A DNA stretch of 36,372 bases. It comes from Deltaproteobacteria bacterium. Lineage in GTDB: Bacteria > Myxococcota_A > UBA796 > SXON01. A program made the translations under genes and the position numbers. Numbering within the stretch: the first letter of the stretch is position 1; each line of letters begins with the position of its first letter. Below, in pieces: positions 33,762 to 36,372 of this stretch. Where the stretch lies: the NCBI GenBank assembly GCA_947490345.1, contig CANLGL010000055.1, forward strand, positions 1-36,372, read 5' to 3'. The notes below the pieces were generated by a model, which was not told the DNA's origin, made no database searches, and was given only the letters and a program-made list of their open reading frames with translations.

Positions 33762-34814
33762 CTAGGCGTCCTCGTCCGGCCCGGTCGCGAGCACGATGAC
33801 GCCTTCGTCGTGGAGGCGCTGCGCCGCCGCGGTGATGTTCTCCTGGGCGCCGCGCATCTGCGCCTTGCGGGGGTTGCCGAGCACGTCCATCTCGTCTTGG
33901 AGATCGGCGGCGGCGCGGCTGGAGAGGTTCTTGAGGAAGCGGGCTTTGAGCTCCGGCTGGGCACCCTTGAGCGCCAGCACGAGGTCGCCGCGCTCCACGA
34001 CCTTGAGCACCTGCTGAATGGCCCGGTCGTCCAGGTTGATGAGGTCGTCGAACACCACCATCAGGCGTTGCAGCTTGTCGCCGAGCTCGTTGCCCTCGTC
34101 GCGGAGCCGATCCAGCACCATCTGGTTCTTTTCGCGGGGGAGGCGGCCGAGGATGCGCGCGGTGGTCTGGGCGCCGCCGATGAGCAGTGGGTCGTCCTGG
34201 TCTTCCAGGGCGCGGCGGATCGCGTCCTCCACGTCGTCCGCGAGCTCGCCGGATACTCGCTCGGCGCCGGCCATGCGCTTGGTCAGGTCGTACTGCGCTT
34301 CGCCGTCGAGCACACTGAGGACGCGGGAGGCGTTCTCAGGCCCCATCCGCAAGAGGGCAACGGCCTGGACCTGCGGGTGCTCTTCACGCAGCACCGCGGC
34401 GATCGCGCCGGCCGAGCGGCTGCGGATGAAGTCTTCGAAGTCACTGCCGACCCGGCGGCGGATGGCGCCGGCCACGACGTGGCGCCGCTCTTCGTCGACC
34501 AGCTCCGGAAGCACGGCCTGGGCGAAGTCGCGGCCGGTGTACGGCACCAGCGACACGCTCTGGAGGCTGAGGATGAAGTCCTTGACCACGCCCTCGATCA
34601 CCTCGTCGGGGACTTGCTGGACGGCGGCGATGGCCATGCCGAGGCGCTTGACCTCGTCGTCCTTGAGCTTGCGGAGCACCATGCGGGCGGTGTCGCGATG
34701 CAGATACATGATGAGGATGGCGGCCTTCTCGAGCCCGCTGAGTGTCACCACGGGCTTCGGTACCGCTGGGGCCTCGGTGGCTTTGGCTTCGATTTTCTTT
34801 GCGACGGCGGCCAT
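33762..34814 (-). CDS. fliG: Flagellar motor switch protein FliG
   Basis: 350 residues. FliG is the C-ring protein that receives torque from the stator. The N-terminal domain (LSGLEKAAILIMYLHRDTARMVLRKLKDDEVKRLGMAIAAV), the middle domain with LREEHPQVQAVALLRM (EHPQ motif), and the C-terminal domain (VVFDDLINLDDRAIQQVLKVVERGDLVLALKGAQPELKARFLKNLSSRAAADLQDEMD) with the charged torque helix are all present. The Shine-Dalgarno AAGGAG is six bases before the ATG, overlapping the fliF stop region. Confidence 0.97.
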   Translation of the reverse strand: MAAVAKKIEAKATEAPAVPKPVVTLSGLEKAAILIMYLHRDTARMVLRKLKDDEVKRLGMAIAAVQQVPDEVIEGVVKDFILSLQSVSLVPYTGRDFAQAVLPELVDEERRHVVAGAIRRRVGSDFEDFIRSRSAGAIAAVLREEHPQVQAVALLRMGPENASRVLSVLDGEAQYDLTKRMAGAERVSGELADDVEDAIRRALEDQDDPLLIGGAQTTARILGRLPREKNQMVLDRLRDEGNELGDKLQRLMVVFDDLINLDDRAIQQVLKVVERGDLVLALKGAQPELKARFLKNLSSRAAADLQDEMDVLGNPRKAQMRGAQENITAAAQRLHDEGVIVLATGPDEDA

Positions 34815-34823
34815 CTCGACTCC

Positions 34824-36372
34824 TTAGGTCCGGATCCAGCGACGGAGCACTTCCGCGCTGTGGTCAGTTTCGCGGAGGACCAGCGCGGAGACGTCCTGCG
34901 CGCTGACGTGGCGGAAGCCCTCGACCTGCTTGCGCAATCGCTCGCCGAGGTCGACGACGTTGTCGTCATCCTCGCCACCGACCTGTGCGTGCTGGCCGTA
35001 GGCGGCGGCGCCCCGTGTCGCCGAGCCTGCCACCCGGGTGACGGTGATGGGGGTCCCGTCGGGCCCGACGGTCTCGACGGTCTCGAGCTCGGCGGGTTGG
35101 CCCAGGGAGCCGGCCCCGCGCAGCTGGAGCGCCTTGAGGAGGGGGCGGACCACCATGAAGAAGGTGAGGAGCACCGCCACGAGCGCGACCGCGGCCGGGA
35201 CGAGGCTGGCCCACGGGATGGCTTCGGACATCGTCGCCTCGCTCATCGGGGTCTCTGCGAAGGGAACGAACGCCACGTTGACCGCGTCGCCGCGCTTGGC
35301 GTCGAAGCCGAGGGCGGTCTGGGCCACCGCTTCCAACGAGGCGCGCAGCTCTTTCTCGTCCATCTTGCTGGCGGCGGCGATGGCCTGAACGGTGGCGAGG
35401 TCGATCATGACCCCCGCGCTGATGCGCTTGAGCTCGCCGGCCGGCTTCACCGTCGTGGTCTGGGTGGTGCTGACCTGGTACTGGGTATCGGTCTGCTCGC
35501 GCTTCCTGGCCGTTCCTGCGTTGGATGGGGTCGCGACCGCAGGAGTGTTGCTTTGCACCCCAGCCTCGCCCGTCTGGGCGCCGGTGGTGGTCGCGGTGTT
35601 CTGGTCGCTCTCCGCCTTCTCACGGACGGCGGCGACGCTGTCGGGGTCGACGGCGTTGACGGTCGATTGGGAAGAGCTAGCATCGACGTCGAGCTGCACG
35701 ATCACGCTGACCGCGGCCGGCGTGCCCAGCACCGCTGCGAGGGCCTCGGTCACGGTCTTCTGCATGCGGCCCGCGCGTCGTTCGGCTTCGTCGGGGGCGG
35801 CGGCGGGGTCTTCAACGGCCTCGCCGGACCAGATGGCGCGGCCGGTGTTCTGATCGACCACGGTCACATCGGCGTCGGTCATCCCGGGAAGGCCGTCGGC
35901 GACGAGCTTGGCGATGGTCTTGCCCAGGTCGCGAGTGGCGGTCGTCCCCGCTTCGGTCTTGATGCTGACCGAGGCGCTGGGTCGGGCCTGGTCGCCGAGG
36001 AAGCCGGTGCCCTGGTCGAGGTTCACCAGGACCGAGCTGGCGGCGATGCCGCGGATGCCGTTGATCTGCTTGACGAGCTCGCCCGCCAGCATCTTCTGGA
36101 GGTAGACCTTCTCCGCCCACGGTGTGCTCCACGCGGGCACGTCGCTGACGCCTTCGAGTCCCTGGGCGGCGGGGTTGCCCGCGGTGGCCTTCTTGGCGGT
36201 CGCGAGGTCCAGCGCCGGCACTTCGATGGTCTGCCCGTCGGCACCCAGACGCCAGTCCACCCCGGCGGCGCTGAGTTGGTCGAGGATGACCGTGCGGTTG
36301 TCGTTGTCGTAGACCCGGTTGAGTTTGCTCCAGCTTGGCTGGCTGGCCCAGAAGCCCACGCCAACAAGCGCC
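34824..36372 (-). CDS. fliF: Flagellar MS-ring protein FliF (N-terminus outside window)
   Basis: The frame is open to the window edge (ALVGVGFWASQ...), so about 30 or more N-terminal residues, including the rest of the first membrane helix, lie beyond it. The ring-building motifs YDNDNRTVILDQLSAAGVDWRL, VYLQKMLAGELVKQINGIRGIAASSVLVNL and ASVSIKTEAG...IAKLVADGLPGMTDADVTVVDQNTG are standard for FliF. A Thr/Ala/Gln-rich region lies in the middle, a second membrane helix around WASLVPAAVALVAVLLTFFMVV, and the end AEVLRRWIRT fits the FliG-binding tail. It is the first gene of the flagellar run visible here. Confidence 0.95.
   Translation of the reverse strand, partial: ALVGVGFWASQPSWSKLNRVYDNDNRTVILDQLSAAGVDWRLGADGQTIEVPALDLATAKKATAGNPAAQGLEGVSDVPAWSTPWAEKVYLQKMLAGELVKQINGIRGIAASSVLVNLDQGTGFLGDQARPSASVSIKTEAGTTATRDLGKTIAKLVADGLPGMTDADVTVVDQNTGRAIWSGEAVEDPAAAPDEAERRAGRMQKTVTEALAAVLGTPAAVSVIVQLDVDASSSQSTVNAVDPDSVAAVREKAESDQNTATTTGAQTGEAGVQSNTPAVATPSNAGTARKREQTDTQYQVSTTQTTTVKPAGELKRISAGVMIDLATVQAIAAASKMDEKELRASLEAVAQTALGFDAKRGDAVNVAFVPFAETPMSEATMSEAIPWASLVPAAVALVAVLLTFFMVVRPLLKALQLRGAGSLGQPAELETVETVGPDGTPITVTRVAGSATRGAAAYGQHAQVGGEDDDNVVDLGERLRKQVEGFRHVSAQDVSALVLRETDHSAEVLRRWIRT

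Overview
This is a GC-rich window (roughly two thirds G+C by eye) that looks like the chromosome of a flagellated deltaproteobacterium of the Myxococcota type. The signs are many short-signal lipoproteins, secreted proteins built from acidic GDCDD...GIDNDCDG putative metal-binding (MopE-like) repeats, one C-terminal tail of the MYXO-CTERM kind (Cys-Gly motif, hydrophobic helix, terminal Arg run), and a B-box-like zinc finger membrane protein. I cannot name a genus from the sequence alone.

Region 1 (1-9716) is accessory and surface-related. It opens with the C-terminal end of a serine recombinase whose frame runs antisense into a beta-helix lipoprotein carrying a (Ser-Asp)n hexanucleotide tract. 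Next come two translationally coupled MopE-repeat proteins, a secreted putative glycoside hydrolase of the GHL15 kind, an unknown lipoprotein, a DUF4013-like membrane protein, a proline-rich lipoprotein coupled to a ferritin-like diiron protein, and an acidic lipoprotein.

Region 2 (9724-16582) holds flgI on its own, a Tat-exported Fe superoxide dismutase, a small lipoprotein, a TetR regulator with a palindromic operator touching its start codon, a zinc-finger/transmembrane/metalloprotease protein with a snapalysin-type HExxHxxGxxD motif, and an FG-GAP (seven-repeat, integrin-like propeller) plus MopE lipoprotein. The last two lie directly downstream of flhB and may share its transcript.

Region 3 (16605-36372, minus strand) is a large flagellar locus. 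In transcription order it reads fliF (partial), fliG, fliH, fliI, [break], fliJ, [break], motE-like, fliK, flgD, a TIGR02530-type gene, flgE, fliL, fliM, fliN, fliO, fliP, fliQ, fliR, flhB. Most junctions are 1-8 bp overlaps, so translation is probably coupled. These genes give the MS ring/C ring, export gate and ATPase, hook scaffold and length control, and hook. Filament, stator, rod, flgH and chemotaxis genes are not in the window. Two breaks interrupt the series. Between fliI and fliJ lie an SPFH/stomatin-like gene, a VapC-type PIN remnant, an unknown gene, an RCC1-like gene and an imperfect junction duplication. Between fliJ and motE lies a membrane alpha/beta hydrolase on the opposite strand.

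The most unusual points are a FliM without the N-terminal CheY-binding region, a FliO with a roughly 320-residue C-terminal extension, the VapC remnant fused to the end of the SPFH gene, the duplicated junction around the RCC1-like gene, the TetR operator/start arrangement, and the repeated use of lipoprotein signals only 8-10 residues long. I saw no rRNA, tRNA, CRISPR array or complete mobile element.
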